Positions 31,503 through 41,414 of a stretch of DNA of 64,000 nt are shown piece by piece. The DNA comes from Yersinia kristensenii (GTDB lineage: Bacteria > Pseudomonadota > Gammaproteobacteria > Enterobacterales > Enterobacteriaceae). Numbering within the stretch: the stretch's first letter is position 1; every line of letters starts with the position of its first letter. The stretch spans positions 3,286,001 through 3,350,000 of the forward strand of contig NZ_UHIY01000001.1 of NCBI RefSeq assembly GCF_900460525.1. The letters run 5' to 3'. The notes beneath the pieces are model-generated. The model searched no databases. It was not told the origin of the DNA and saw only the letters and a list, made by a program, of their open reading frames with translations. The position numbers were made by a program, and so were the translations under genes.

Positions 31503-32495
31503 ATGCTAGATTTTCTCTCGGTCACCCTCTCGGGGAACCCACCGCCAGTGACAGACGGTGAAACACTCAATCTTAAATGGCACTGGCTGGATGAGGGGGT
31601 ATTGATGCTTACCCCCATCGGGAGCTATACACAATCCGTCGTGCTATCGGCCGGTATTCACGGAAATGAAACAGCGCCAATTGAAATTCTAAACCAATTA
31701 GTATCAGACTTATTAGCTGGTAAATTGACGTTGGCAATACGTCTGTTAGTGATATTTGGCAATCCACCGGCTATCAGAACCGGAAAGCGTTATCTCACCG
31801 CTGATATCAATCGCATGTTTGGCGGGCGTCATCAAAATGACTTACCTACTGATGAGGCTCGACGGGCTGAGATTCTCGAACAAAGAATGGCGGAGTTTTT
31901 TGCTGCTGAGTTACCCTCCACACGGCTCCATTATGATTTACACACGGCGATTCGTGGCTCTCATCATACTCGATTTGGTTTATTACCTTATCAAACCACG
32001 CCGTATTCAGCAGCCATGTTGGGTTGGTTAAAAGATAGTGAGTTAGAGGCATTAGTCATGCACACCGCCGCAGGGGGAACGTTCGCCCACTTCAGTAGTG
32101 AATTTTGTCAGGCGGCAAGTTGCACGCTGGAATTAGGTAAAGCGCTACCCTTTGGCGAAAATCATCTTGAACAATTTAGTTCTATCACTGCCGGTTTGCG
32201 TGCATTAGCCAGTGGAGAGCAACTACCGGAGCGCTCTACCGGAACCATAATATTCTATCGTGTGGTGCAATCACTGCTTAGGCAGCATGCAGATTTTAAA
32301 CTGTGGGTGGCGGATGACACAGTGAATTTCACTCGCTACACACAAGGGACATTGCTGGCAGAACAGCTTAATGAACATTATTGCGTTGAACATGAATACG
32401 AGTGGATCTTGTTCCCAAATCCAGGGGTTGCGCTGGGATTACGTGCTGGGATCATGTTGGTGCAAATGGATGAGAGTGAATTACAAAAAACATAA
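31503..32495 (+). CDS. astE: AstE succinylglutamate desuccinylase
   Basis: A zinc-dependent M14-like deacylase of 330 residues that splits succinylglutamate to succinate and glutamate, the last AST step. Zinc ligands are in SAGIHGNETAP (His and Glu) and YDLHTAIRGS (His). The catalytic Glu lies in CTLELGKALPFG. Two in-frame ATGs are possible; 31497 touches the AAAGGA ribosome site, so 31503 with six-base spacing is preferred. It is the last gene of astCADBE. Confidence 0.95.
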   Translation: MLDFLSVTLSGNPPPVTDGETLNLKWHWLDEGVLMLTPIGSYTQSVVLSAGIHGNETAPIEILNQLVSDLLAGKLTLAIRLLVIFGNPPAIRTGKRYLTADINRMFGGRHQNDLPTDEARRAEILEQRMAEFFAAELPSTRLHYDLHTAIRGSHHTRFGLLPYQTTPYSAAMLGWLKDSELEALVMHTAAGGTFAHFSSEFCQAASCTLELGKALPFGENHLEQFSSITAGLRALASGEQLPERSTGTIIFYRVVQSLLRQHADFKLWVADDTVNFTRYTQGTLLAEQLNEHYCVEHEYEWILFPNPGVALGLRAGIMLVQMDESELQKT

Positions 32496-33221
32496 ATAAG
32501 GGCATATTACTAATACCGCCCTCGATAGTTACTCAGGGTAATATCACTTACGGGCGTTCAACTTAAGCTAAATTTAAAGTGATATGTCGTTTTTGATATT
32601 CAAAAAAGACAATTATTATCATCACTATCCCGTTTTTTATTCATTAAATAAGAAAATATCTTATTCTATTTGACATAAATAACCTGTCATTTATTAAAAT
32701 CCATCTAATTAGCAAATATCCTAAACCCATACTTTTTATAAACCTATCATAGTAATTTATGTTTGGTTTTTTCTTTGTTGCACCAAATAGGATATTCAAG
32801 CCTTTATTAATTGTATTTTAAATAGTCGATAAATTGCTTTGGATATATAAAAAGTGGAATAGAAGTGTGATATCTATTCCATTTTACAAATCTAATCACT
32901 CAAAAGAACAAAAAAGAAACAAATTGAAATGACTTTGCACTCAAATGGTGCTATCGCACCATTTTGGTTATATATAATTACTTAAAAACACATTTAATCA
33001 ATGGGTTATGGTAAGTTCCATAAAAAACATCTTGTTACAATTTATTACCTATCTATACCTATATATCTTCAATTTTACCGTTTTAACTTTTCGTGCTTAG
33101 TGATAATGTTTCTTCGCTTTACAAAGACAGGTCACAATAAAAAATTAAAAGTTAACTTCGATGAGGCTAAAACATTAATTTAGCCCGCAGGTTAATTTTA
33201 TTAAAATTTAAAGGAAAAATA
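32496..33221. other. 726-base AT-rich non-coding region upstream of the porin
   Basis: Very low GC with no supported ORF. It contains a perfect hairpin at 32943-32965 and presumably the porin promoter with OmpR-type sites, which are too degenerate to place by eye. The porin ribosome binding site is AAGGA at 33211. Confidence 0.5.
32943..32965 (+). other. perfect hairpin, possible terminator of an unannotated RNA
   Basis: AAATGGTGC-TATC-GCACCATTTT is a 9-base perfect stem with a tetraloop followed by T bases, in the middle of the long region before the porin gene and about 450 bases from any upstream stop codon. Confidence 0.4.
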
Positions 33222-34304
33222 ATGATGAAGCGCAGTGTTCTGGCCTTAGCGGTCACCTTGAGTATGATTCCTACTCTTTCAAATGCAGCGGAAATTTATA
33301 ATAAAGATGGCAACAAGTTGGATCTTTATGGCCGCGTAGCCGCTAAATACCTTTTCTCCAGCCATAATAATGCTGATGATACTTATGTGCGTTTTGGCTT
33401 TAAGGGTGAAACACAAATCAATAGCCAACTGACCGGTTTCGGCCAGTGGGAATATAATGTTGCTGCAAAAAATGCAGAATCTCAGGGTGATAAAGGCAAT
33501 AAAACCCGTTTAGGTTTTGCTGGTTTGAAATTTGCTGAATTCGGCTCTTTTGATTACGGCCGTAACTATGGTGTAGTGTACGATGCACTGGCTTATACCG
33601 ACATGTTGCCAGAGTTCGGTGGCGACTCAATCGCTTATACCGACAACTACATGACTGGCCGTTCAACCGGTTTGGCAACTTACCGCAACTCTGACTTCTT
33701 CGGTCTGGTAAAAGGTCTGAATGTTGCAGCTCAGTATCAGGGCCGCAATGACGATGGCGACACCGCTAAGAATGAGCGCGCAATTCAGAAAGCTAATGGC
33801 GACGGTTTCGGTTTGTCTGTTGATTATCAAGATATCGAAGGCAGTGGCGTTGGTTTCGCAGCAGCATACTCTAACTCTAACCGTACTCTGGGCCAGAAAA
33901 ATCTGGCTAACAGTGCTACCGGCGATAAAGCCCAAGCTTGGGCTACAGCTCTGAAGTATGATGCAAACCAAGTTTACCTGGCAGCAATGTACGGCGAAAC
34001 GTTGAACATGACGCCATATAAAGCGCTGATCGCGAATAAAACCCAGAACGTAGAATTGGTAGCTCAATATCAATTCGAAAATGGTATTCGCCCGTCTATC
34101 GCTTATGTTCAGTCTAAAGGTAAAGATTTGGCGGTTGTGGGTGATGCCGACTTGCTGAAATATGCTGAAATCGGTGTAACTTACTACATCAATAAAAACA
34201 TGTTTACCTATGTTGACTACCAGATTAACTTGCTGAATGAAAACAACCCACTGGGTCTGGGCACAGACAATACTGTTGCAGTTAACTTGACTTACCGTTT
34301 CTAA
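33222..34304 (+). CDS. OmpC/OmpF-family general porin
   Basis: An outer-membrane trimeric porin of 360 residues. The signal peptide ends at [19 protein letters not shown], the classical enterobacterial porin N-terminus. Loop 3 contains the PEFGGDS motif, which is typical of the constriction loop. The protein ends in the assembly signal LTYRF with terminal Phe. It is closer to the OmpC/OmpF group than to PhoE by general look, but I cannot tell which paralogue. A strong terminator follows at 34356. Confidence 0.93.
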   Translation: MMKRSVLALAVTLSMIPTLSNAAEIYNKDGNKLDLYGRVAAKYLFSSHNNADDTYVRFGFKGETQINSQLTGFGQWEYNVAAKNAESQGDKGNKTRLGFAGLKFAEFGSFDYGRNYGVVYDALAYTDMLPEFGGDSIAYTDNYMTGRSTGLATYRNSDFFGLVKGLNVAAQYQGRNDDGDTAKNERAIQKANGDGFGLSVDYQDIEGSGVGFAAAYSNSNRTLGQKNLANSATGDKAQAWATALKYDANQVYLAAMYGETLNMTPYKALIANKTQNVELVAQYQFENGIRPSIAYVQSKGKDLAVVGDADLLKYAEIGVTYYINKNMFTYVDYQINLLNENNPLGLGTDNTVAVNLTYRF

Positions 34305-34701
34305 GTTAATTTAAGCAGTAATATTACCCTTTTCTGTGTCGGAAATAGGTGAATTAAAAAGGCGGGGTTATTCCCGCCTTTTTTGCATTTAAAATATTCA
34401 GAGATACCTGAATTAATTCGAGCTACAAGAAGGCGCTAAGTAAGAGATAAATCGATCAGATCCGCTTTAAATTCTATCTATGCTTGCAGAATAAGGCATC
34501 AGGGATGCAGCTCATTAATCCCGATAAATTTACATATTTTATTGATTTATATAACAAAAATATTCCGTGAGCTGATTTAATACTCATTGCCGCGACCTCA
34601 ATGAGGTTAGGCCCAGGGGGATGGGCCAGTAACCTGCATGGTCAATATACATACCGCTTGAAGTATGGCAGGTATTGTTGGCGCGAAAGTATGTGAGCAA
34701 A
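34305..34701. other. non-coding region between porin and hutG, with large hairpin
   Basis: Besides the porin terminator there is an interrupted inverted repeat at 34604-34636 (AGGTTAGGCCCA with TGGGCC-AG-TAACCT) without a T-run. It may end hutG transcription on the minus strand or be a relic. Nothing else is recognisable. Confidence 0.45.
34356..34385 (+). terminator. rho-independent terminator of porin gene
   Basis: AAAAAGGCGGG / CCCGCCTTTTTT stem with a short loop, about 50 bases after the stop. Confidence 0.85.
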
Positions 34702-35511
34702 TCAGTTTTGGTAGTGTTGTTCACCCCAAGTCAGCATGGTATTGACCAATTGCTGGAGTAACGGCTGTAAGTGGCTCGCTGGTTCTGGTAAGTAGGGGTA
34801 AGGCTCAGTTTCAGACATATAATTTAGCTGTGATAACTCAAGTTGTACTGCGTGTTGGTGGGTCTGCGGTAAACCATATGCTCTAGTAATATAACCGCCT
34901 TTAAAACGACCATTTAATATATGACTAAATGCAGTTTGGTGTTCGCAGCATTGTATTAATTGTTTACTTAATGAGGGCGCGCAGCTGGCCCCACGGTTGG
35001 TTCCGAAATTCAAATCAGGTAGCTGCCCATCAAATAACCTTGGGATAACTGAGGCAATCGAGTGAGCATCAAGTAGTAATACATAGCCAAATTTAGCTTT
35101 AAGCCGCGCCAGTTCGAGTTGAAGTTGCTGGTGGTAAGGGCGCCAAATATGTAGTAGGTAGGATTGACGCTCCTCCGGGGACGGTGTTTTACCCGGCATA
35201 AAACAAGGGCGACCATCGAACAGTGTTTCGGGGAACAAACCAGTGGTTGCTGTGGTGTACAGCGGCTGATCATCTTCAGCGCGGTTCAGATCAACCACTA
35301 AACGGGAATAATGACCTATTACTATACTGGCCCCCATATTAAGGGCGAAGTCATAAAGACGAGGAATATGCCAGTCGGTATCTGATAGGGGGCGTGCTGC
35401 ATCGGTCAATCCTGCCTCAACGATGGGCGTCAATCGTGTTCCAGCATGCGGAATACTGATTAATAAAGGCAGTTTCCCTGCTCGAAAACTTAACGGATCA
35501 GTTAAATTCAT
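34702..35511 (-). CDS. hutG: HutG N-formylglutamate deformylase
   Basis: Hydrolyses N-formylglutamate to glutamate and formate, the last step of the five-step histidine pathway. The 269-residue protein is of the N-formylglutamate amidohydrolase family: [15 protein letters not shown] near the N-terminus, [13 protein letters not shown], and [10 protein letters not shown] carry likely metal or substrate ligands. This is the deformylase type, not the arginase-like formiminoglutamase also called HutG. It overlaps hutI by four bases, so the two are cotranscribed. hutF nearby supplies its substrate. Confidence 0.93.
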   Translation of the reverse strand: MNLTDPLSFRAGKLPLLISIPHAGTRLTPIVEAGLTDAARPLSDTDWHIPRLYDFALNMGASIVIGHYSRLVVDLNRAEDDQPLYTTATTGLFPETLFDGRPCFMPGKTPSPEERQSYLLHIWRPYHQQLQLELARLKAKFGYVLLLDAHSIASVIPRLFDGQLPDLNFGTNRGASCAPSLSKQLIQCCEHQTAFSHILNGRFKGGYITRAYGLPQTHQHAVQLELSQLNYMSETEPYPYLPEPASHLQPLLQQLVNTMLTWGEQHYQN

Positions 35512-36728
35512 GGGCGGGCATCTCCTTGAAAAACAACAGTTACAGGTAATTGACCGCCGAGCCAGTAAGCCAGTTCAGCAGGGCGTGATAATGGCCAATG
35601 AACCCAATTGGCTAATTTACCGGTCTCCAGTGTTCCCTGAGTCTCTTGTAACCCTAGAGCCTGAGCCGCATGACAAGTGACACCCGCTAGCGCTTCTTCC
35701 GGTGTCATACGGAATAATGTGCATGCCATATTGAGCATCAAACGTAGCGAGAGTGCGGGGGATGTTCCCGGATTGGCATCACTGGCCAGTGCCATAGGTA
35801 CGTTATATTGGCGAAACAGTTCTATCGGAGGGCATTGTGTTTCTCGCAATAAATAATAAGCCCCCGGCAGCAATACCGCGACAGTGCCAGCATTAGCCAT
35901 TGCCTGGACATCTGACTCAGTGGCATATTCAAGATGATCTGCTGACATGGCGTTAAATTTGGCGGCCAGAGTGCTCCCATTTAAGGAAGAAAGTTGTTCA
36001 GCATGTAGTTTGACCGGTAAACCGGCTTGTTGCGCAGCTACAAATACGCGCTCAACTTGTGCGGGGGAGAATGCCAGATGTTCACAAAAAGCATCAACAG
36101 CATCGGCTAACTTTTGGTTTGCAACTTCAGGAATGATAGAGTCACAAACAAAATCAATATAATCATCAGCCCGACCTGCGAACTCAGGCGGCAGAGCATG
36201 AGCTGCCAGACAGGTTGTTTTGACCGTCACTGGCAATAGTTGGCCCAACCGGCGAGCCACGCGCAGCATTTTCATTTCACTTTCAAGGCTAAGGCCATAA
36301 CCGGACTTTATTTCAATACAGGTCACTCCTTCAGCAAGGAGGGGTTTTAGACGAAATAAAGCTTGCTCCAATAATTGCTGTTCACTGGTATTTCGCGTCG
36401 CTCTTACCGTTGACACAATACCGCCACCATTGGCTGCTATGTCAGCATAACTCACACCATTAAGACGCTGTTCGAATTCAGCACTTCGATCACCACCAAA
36501 CACCAAATGGGTATGGCAATCAATTAGCCCGGGAGTAATCAGGCCGCCTTGGTAGACTACCTCGCGTGAGGCATTGAGCACGGGTAATTCATTATAGGGC
36601 CCGATCCAGACTATTTTATCGTCAGTAACCGCTATTGCCCCTTGTGAAATCAGGTGATATTTCCCTTCACGCATAGTCACGATATCGGCACCGTACCACA
36701 AACTGTCGCACTGAATTGTTGACACCAT
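35508..36728 (-). CDS. hutI: HutI imidazolonepropionase
   Basis: A zinc amidohydrolase of 406 residues that opens 4-imidazolone-5-propionate to N-formimino-glutamate, step three of histidine breakdown. The metal motif [15 protein letters not shown], the KSGYGL segment and the [11 protein letters not shown] active-site stretch are intact. The ATG at 36728 follows GGGGAG at good spacing. The longer frame to 36767 would overlap the HutC operator, which argues against it. hutU and hutH are not in the window. Confidence 0.95.
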   Translation of the reverse strand: MVSTIQCDSLWYGADIVTMREGKYHLISQGAIAVTDDKIVWIGPYNELPVLNASREVVYQGGLITPGLIDCHTHLVFGGDRSAEFEQRLNGVSYADIAANGGGIVSTVRATRNTSEQQLLEQALFRLKPLLAEGVTCIEIKSGYGLSLESEMKMLRVARRLGQLLPVTVKTTCLAAHALPPEFAGRADDYIDFVCDSIIPEVANQKLADAVDAFCEHLAFSPAQVERVFVAAQQAGLPVKLHAEQLSSLNGSTLAAKFNAMSADHLEYATESDVQAMANAGTVAVLLPGAYYLLRETQCPPIELFRQYNVPMALASDANPGTSPALSLRLMLNMACTLFRMTPEEALAGVTCHAAQALGLQETQGTLETGKLANWVHWPLSRPAELAYWLGGQLPVTVVFQGDARP

Positions 36729-36755
36729 CTGACTCCCCAAGATCTTCGTGTTAAG

Positions 36756-36767
36756 TTGTATATACAA
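36756..36767 (-). promoter_or_regulatory. HutC-type operator of hutIG
   Basis: TTGTATATACAA is a perfect 12-base palindrome with the GT-N-TA-N-AC core of GntR/HutC operators, 28 bases before the hutI start. Confidence 0.65.
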
Positions 36768-36862
36768 TCATGGACAACCTAACGCATAAAGTCATTATCG
36801 GCAAGATAGGGATTTAAACAATTGCGTAACACTTCGCAGTTCTCGAAGAGAAATAAAATTGA

Positions 36863-37629
36863 TCAGGACGTGACAGTACCTTGTGGGGTAAAACGGCCAT
36901 AGAGTTGATAGCGAGAGCCGGGGTAAAGCAGTTGAGCTGCGGTCACGATTACTTTTCCATACCAGGTTCGGCGACGAATCAGTAAACAAGGTTCATGTTC
37001 ATCTAATTGCAATAACTGGCGCTCAAGTAGATTTGGGATCACCGCTTCAACAATATGTTCACCTTCAGTCAAGGGGGCAGCTTGGGTGAGGTAGCTGTAA
37101 GGGGTTATCAGGTTGAAATCCTGCTTCATATAATCGGGTGCGGTGCTTGGATTGACGCAACGATTTTCGACTTGAATGGGGATGTCATTCTCATAATGAA
37201 CAATTTGCGAGTAGAACAGTTGCTGGCTGGGTTGTATGCCTAAAGCAATCGCCTCTTCAGGTGTTGCTGGCCGCGCCTCTAACTGCAAAATTTTACTACT
37301 GTGGCGGTGACCACGTGCAGCGATTTCATCAGCAATATTATGAACTTCAAGTAAGGCACTGTGCGCCTTTGCTTCAGCAACAAAGGTCCCTACGCCTTGC
37401 ATGCGGATTAGAAAACCTTCACTGGTGAGTTCGCGTAGCGCTCGGTTGATGGTCATACGGCTGACCCCTAATTCGGCAACAAGCTCACTCTCCGACGGGA
37501 CGCGCTGGTGGGCTGCCAGACTCCGGTTCTGATTTGGCGCATGATAGCCAGTTTAACCCGTTGATAAATTGGTGCAGGAGTATCGTCCATTGCGGCACTC
37601 AATTGTAAGGCCGCTAGTTGTTCTGCCAC
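36863..37629 (-). pseudogene. hutC: hutC histidine-utilisation repressor, frameshifted
   Basis: A GntR/HutC repressor whose ligand is urocanate. The 5' part encodes APIYQRVKLAIMRQIRTGVWQP, then the frame is lost in the C-run read on the minus strand at 37510-37512. Adding one C restores QPHQRVPSESELVAELGVSRMTINRALREL, the canonical GntR helix-turn-helix, joined to a complete UTRA effector domain. As written the DNA-binding domain is split: the first frame stops soon after, and the second can start only at MTINRALREL. I place the start at GTG 37629 (after GAGG), which gives 255 residues when repaired. If real, hut genes should be constitutive. Confidence 0.85.
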
Positions 37630-37688
37630 GACGTTAACCTCGTCAAATAAGAAAATCATATGCTAAGTCTACGGTTGAATTTAGCGTG

Positions 37689-37706
37689 TGTATATGTCTA
37701 TACAAG
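37689..37706. promoter_or_regulatory. HutC-type operator between hutC and hutF
   Basis: TGTATATGTCTATACAAG contains ATGTCTATACAA, an exact match to the GntR/HutC consensus NYGTMTAKACNY at the core positions. It lies between the divergent hutC and hutF genes, suiting both autoregulation and hutF repression. Confidence 0.65.
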
Positions 37707-37778
37707 TGAGTGATTTAATTAATTGACGCAGCTGCTACTCGGCGCGTTTGACTCTGAACAAAATATTGGGATATCGCT

Positions 37779-39149
37779 ATGCCAGTTTATTTTACCAAAC
37801 GTGCTTTTTTACCTAATGGATGGGCGAATGACGTACAGATAACGGTCAATGAACAGGGGAACATTCAGCGCATTATGGCGGGCAGCAGTGATGCCGGTTG
37901 TCAGATACTTTCCGGGCCAATAGTGCCCGGCATGCCAAATCTCCATTCTCATGCTTTCCAGCGCATGATGTCGGGGTTAGCTGAGATCGCCGGTAATCCA
38001 CAGGATAGCTTTTGGACATGGCGGGATTTGATGTATCGATTGGTGCAACGATTGACACCGGAGCATATCGGTGTGATAGCCCGCCAGTTGTATATTGAAA
38101 TGTTAAAAGGTGGCTATACCCAAGTCGCAGAATTCCATTATTTACATCACAGTACCGACGGCAGTCCATACAGTGACCCTGGGGAAATGACATCACAACT
38201 TAGCCAGGCTGCGCATGACGTGGGAATTGGAATGACTCTATTACCCGTTTTATACAGTTATGCGGGTTTTGGCGGTCAATCCGCTCAACAAGGGCAGCGG
38301 CGCTTCATTCAAAATACAGAAAGCTATCTCAAGCAACAGCAAGTTATCAGTAAACAGTTGGCGAAGCAGCCATTACAGAATCAGGGTCTATGCTTTCATT
38401 CACTGCGTGCAGTAGAGCTAAACCAAATGCAGGAGGTTTTACAGGCTTCTGATAAACAGTTACCAGTGCATATTCATATTGCTGAGCAGCAAAAAGAGGT
38501 TAACGACTGTCTGGCTTGGAGCGGACAACGGCCAGTGGCGTGGTTGTATGATAATTTAGAAGTCGATAGCCGTTGGTGCCTGGTTCATGCCACTCATTTG
38601 GATGAGTCAGAACTTGTTCGGTTGGCTAAAAGCCAGGCTGTCGCCGGATTATGCCCAACAACAGAAGCCAATTTGGGCGATGGTATTTTCCCCGCAGTAG
38701 ATTATTTACAGCAGCAAGGATGTTGGGGAATAGGCTCTGATAGCCATGTTTCTTTAAATGTGGTGGAAGAATTACGGTGGTTGGAATATGGGCAGCGCTT
38801 GCGTGATCAACGCCGTAACCGCCTGACGAATGAACAGTATCCAGCGGTGGCGGATTTACTTTATTCCCAAGCTTTAGCTGGAGGGCGGCAAGCTTGTGGC
38901 AGCAATATTAGCCAGCTTGCAGAGGGTTATCGTGCTGACTGGTTAGTTTTGGATGGCGATGATCCTTATATTGATGGCACAGAATCCGCTTCTTTATTGA
39001 ATCGCTGGTTATTTGCGGGGGATAAATCGCAAATTCGGGATGTTTATGTGGCGGGCAACGCGGTAATAGTGGATAGATATCATCCAATGCAACAGCAAAC
39101 TGCACAGGCTTTTCTGGCGGTACTAAAAGCCTGTCAACAGGAGGTCTGA
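37779..39149 (+). CDS. hutF: HutF formimidoylglutamate deiminase
   Basis: A zinc amidohydrolase of 456 residues that converts N-formimino-glutamate to N-formyl-glutamate and ammonia. The metal motif is in MPNLHSHAFQRMMSG, with further metal or catalytic residues in LHIHIAEQ-like PVHIHIAEQQ, VHATHLDESE and GSDSHVSLN. Presence of HutF plus the deformylase-type HutG shows this organism uses the five-step rather than the four-step route. It ends with a one-base overlap with hutD. Confidence 0.94.
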   Translation: MPVYFTKRAFLPNGWANDVQITVNEQGNIQRIMAGSSDAGCQILSGPIVPGMPNLHSHAFQRMMSGLAEIAGNPQDSFWTWRDLMYRLVQRLTPEHIGVIARQLYIEMLKGGYTQVAEFHYLHHSTDGSPYSDPGEMTSQLSQAAHDVGIGMTLLPVLYSYAGFGGQSAQQGQRRFIQNTESYLKQQQVISKQLAKQPLQNQGLCFHSLRAVELNQMQEVLQASDKQLPVHIHIAEQQKEVNDCLAWSGQRPVAWLYDNLEVDSRWCLVHATHLDESELVRLAKSQAVAGLCPTTEANLGDGIFPAVDYLQQQGCWGIGSDSHVSLNVVEELRWLEYGQRLRDQRRNRLTNEQYPAVADLLYSQALAGGRQACGSNISQLAEGYRADWLVLDGDDPYIDGTESASLLNRWLFAGDKSQIRDVYVAGNAVIVDRYHPMQQQTAQAFLAVLKACQQEV

Positions 39150-39721
39150 TGAGCTTTACCGTTTTTGATTTTGCTAGTCTGCCGGTTACTCGATGGCGAA
39201 ATGGTGGTGGTGAAACCCGCGAAATTGCTTGTTGGCCTGTTGGAGGGGCGGATTTTGCCTGGCGTGCCAGTATCGCGACGATTGAACAAGATGGCCCGTT
39301 TTCAATATTCCCTGATATTGACCGGTCGATTACATTGCTCTCTGGTGAGGGAGTGGTTCTCTCCAGTCCAGACTGGGAAGCGCATACGCTTTCAACGCCA
39401 TTGCAACCTTTTGCTTTCCCTGGTGATATTCCTATCCATGCTCATTTACTCGGCGGAGTTAGCCAAGATTTTAATATCATGACCCGACGAGGTTGTTGGC
39501 AGGCGAGTGTGACGTCAATTAGCTCGTTGCAAGAACTTCCGGCATCGCATGGCGGGTTGGTCTATGTGGTGAGGGGAAAATGGCTTATTAACCACACCGA
39601 AGCACATGAATTAACTGCTTCGCAAGGATGTTGGTGGCTACCTGCCATCAAAAGTGGTCAATTACAACCCCTGGCGACCAACAGCTGCCTATTGTGGGTG
39701 AATCTATTGCCCGAACGATAA
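39149..39721 (+). CDS. hutD: HutD family protein
   Basis: A bicupin-like protein of 190 residues found only with hut operons. Typical stretches are TRWRNGGGETREIACWP at the N-terminus, WRASIATIEQDGPFSIFPDIDRSITLLSGEG, and GVSQDFNIMTRRG. In Pseudomonas HutD has been proposed to limit excessive hut expression; its biochemistry is unknown. The ATG overlaps the hutF TGA (TGATG), so it is translationally coupled. Confidence 0.9.
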   Translation: MSFTVFDFASLPVTRWRNGGGETREIACWPVGGADFAWRASIATIEQDGPFSIFPDIDRSITLLSGEGVVLSSPDWEAHTLSTPLQPFAFPGDIPIHAHLLGGVSQDFNIMTRRGCWQASVTSISSLQELPASHGGLVYVVRGKWLINHTEAHELTASQGCWWLPAIKSGQLQPLATNSCLLWVNLLPER

Positions 39722-40303
39722 TGCATTTATTACTTTATTGTGATAAATGCATCTAATACATTGTTTTATAATTATATTTAAATTAAACCTCAGAGTAATG
39801 ATACAGACTTTACTGTGTTCATTACTCTATTATTTCCTTTCATTATTTTTCTCGCCTTGCTTATCTATTTCTTATTTCCTTCCTTTCTGTTCAGAAATGA
39901 CATTCTGGTGACTTCCCACTTGCGGAGTCTCATGGTTACCCTCAGCAGAGCTCAAATTATCATCATTTGTTAGATCCCTGTCATAGTTTTGTTATTCTCC
40001 AGGTTCAAAACACAAATTTCGGTTGTTTGGTGTTAAAAATTTCAATAATCTTAATTATGAAATAAACGTTTAAAAAAGAAAAGAGAGGGTGACAATCAGA
40101 GTTGAAAGGATTTTAGATTATTGTTTTATATTATTTTTTAATGATTATTAAGCCGAGAATGGGGCGGTTGCATTCACGGAAAGCGCATTGAAATGTCTAA
40201 AATAACTATTTTTTACGATATTAAGCTAAGTACTTGTAAAAAATTATTTTCAATAAATAGGCATCGATATGTTAATGCATTCCATTATTGAAGGGTATAG
40301 ATC
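39722..40303. other. 582-base AT-rich non-coding region
   Basis: Separates hutD from the sugar transporter operon. I see no ORF, repeat or clear operator. The last bases hold the AAGGG ribosome site of the binding-protein gene. Confidence 0.45.
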
Positions 40304-41230
40304 ATGAAGCTGAAAAAAATCATTATTACCTCACTCGCTATCTGTATGTTGCCACTGAGCACCTATGCTAAAGACCTTAAAATTGGTGTTTCCATGGCTT
40401 ACTTCGATGACAATTTCCTGACAATATTGCGTCAGTCCATGCAAAATAAAATGAAAGAAGAGGGTAATGTTTCTGGACAGTTTGAAGATGCAAAAGGAGA
40501 TATTGCTCAACAAATTCAGCAAGTAGAAAATTTTGTTAGCCAAGGTGTTGATGCCATTATCCTAAACCCGGTTGACACTCAGGGCGTGAAGCCCATGATT
40601 AAATTAGCCGAGCAAGCCAAAATTCCATTAGTTTTTGTGAATCGTCGCCCGGAGATAACTTTGCCGGCAGGTATGGCCTATGTGGGTTCGGACTCTGAAC
40701 TTGCAGGGCGCCTACAGATGGAAGAACTTGCAAAACTGATGGGGGGAAAGGGTAACGTTGTGATTCTTATGGGCGAACTCTCAAGTGAGGCAACTCGCGA
40801 TAGAACACGCGGTGTTGAGAAAGTCGCTGCTCAGTACCCAGATATTCATATTATTGATAAACAAACTGCGAAATTCTTCCGTAAAGAGGCCGTTGATGTC
40901 ACGACTGATTGGGTCCTCTCCGGGCAGCAAATAGATGCGATTGCTTCGAATAACGATGAAATGGCCATCGGCGCTATTCTTGCCTTAAAACAAGCGAAGA
41001 AAAAAGGTGTTGTGATCGGTGGGATTGATGGTACGCCGGACGCTCTTGAGTTTATTAAGAAAGGCGACCTCAATATAAGTATTTTCCAGGATGCTAAAGG
41101 GCAAGGAGTTGGAGCGGTGGATACTGCGATTAAATTAGCATCTGGTCAGAAAGTTGAAAGTAGCGTAATGATCCCTTATCAACTCATTACCAAAGATAAT
41201 TATCAAGATTTCGCGAATAAAAATAAATAG
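40304..41230 (+). CDS. sugar ABC transporter periplasmic binding protein (CUT2 type)
   Basis: A 308-residue type 1 periplasmic binding protein. The Sec signal peptide ends near TYA|KDLKIG. Two ribose-binding-protein-like lobes follow, with QVENFVSQGVDAIILNPVDTQG and ASNNDEMAIGAILALKQ, typical of CUT2 receptors for ribose, galactose, inositol or rhizopine. The substrate cannot be fixed from sequence; the overall look is nearer to inositol/ribose receptors. A CUT2 ATPase and permease follow, and no regulator or kinase gene is adjacent. Confidence 0.88.
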   Translation: MKLKKIIITSLAICMLPLSTYAKDLKIGVSMAYFDDNFLTILRQSMQNKMKEEGNVSGQFEDAKGDIAQQIQQVENFVSQGVDAIILNPVDTQGVKPMIKLAEQAKIPLVFVNRRPEITLPAGMAYVGSDSELAGRLQMEELAKLMGGKGNVVILMGELSSEATRDRTRGVEKVAAQYPDIHIIDKQTAKFFRKEAVDVTTDWVLSGQQIDAIASNNDEMAIGAILALKQAKKKGVVIGGIDGTPDALEFIKKGDLNISIFQDAKGQGVGAVDTAIKLASGQKVESSVMIPYQLITKDNYQDFANKNK

Positions 41231-41414
41231 AATTATCTTAGACAGGCAGTCAACAAATAACGCTCATGGAGTGGGGTTATATCTTTCCAAAATTAGGTTT
41301 ATACGCAAAGATAACCTGTGTACTTATTCTTTTTTATAGAAAGATAATTCCGTATTTATTCTGTCAAATTATAGATACGGCACTCATTCCAAATAAAGGT
41401 ATGGAGATGATGAT

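Noticed and set aside
33001..33183. 60-codon ORF before the porin
   Set aside because: Lies in very AT-rich sequence, has no ribosome site and ends just before the porin leader; likely chance.
35947..36162. Cys-rich open frame antisense to hutI
   Set aside because: Shadow of the hutI reading frame; no independent evidence.
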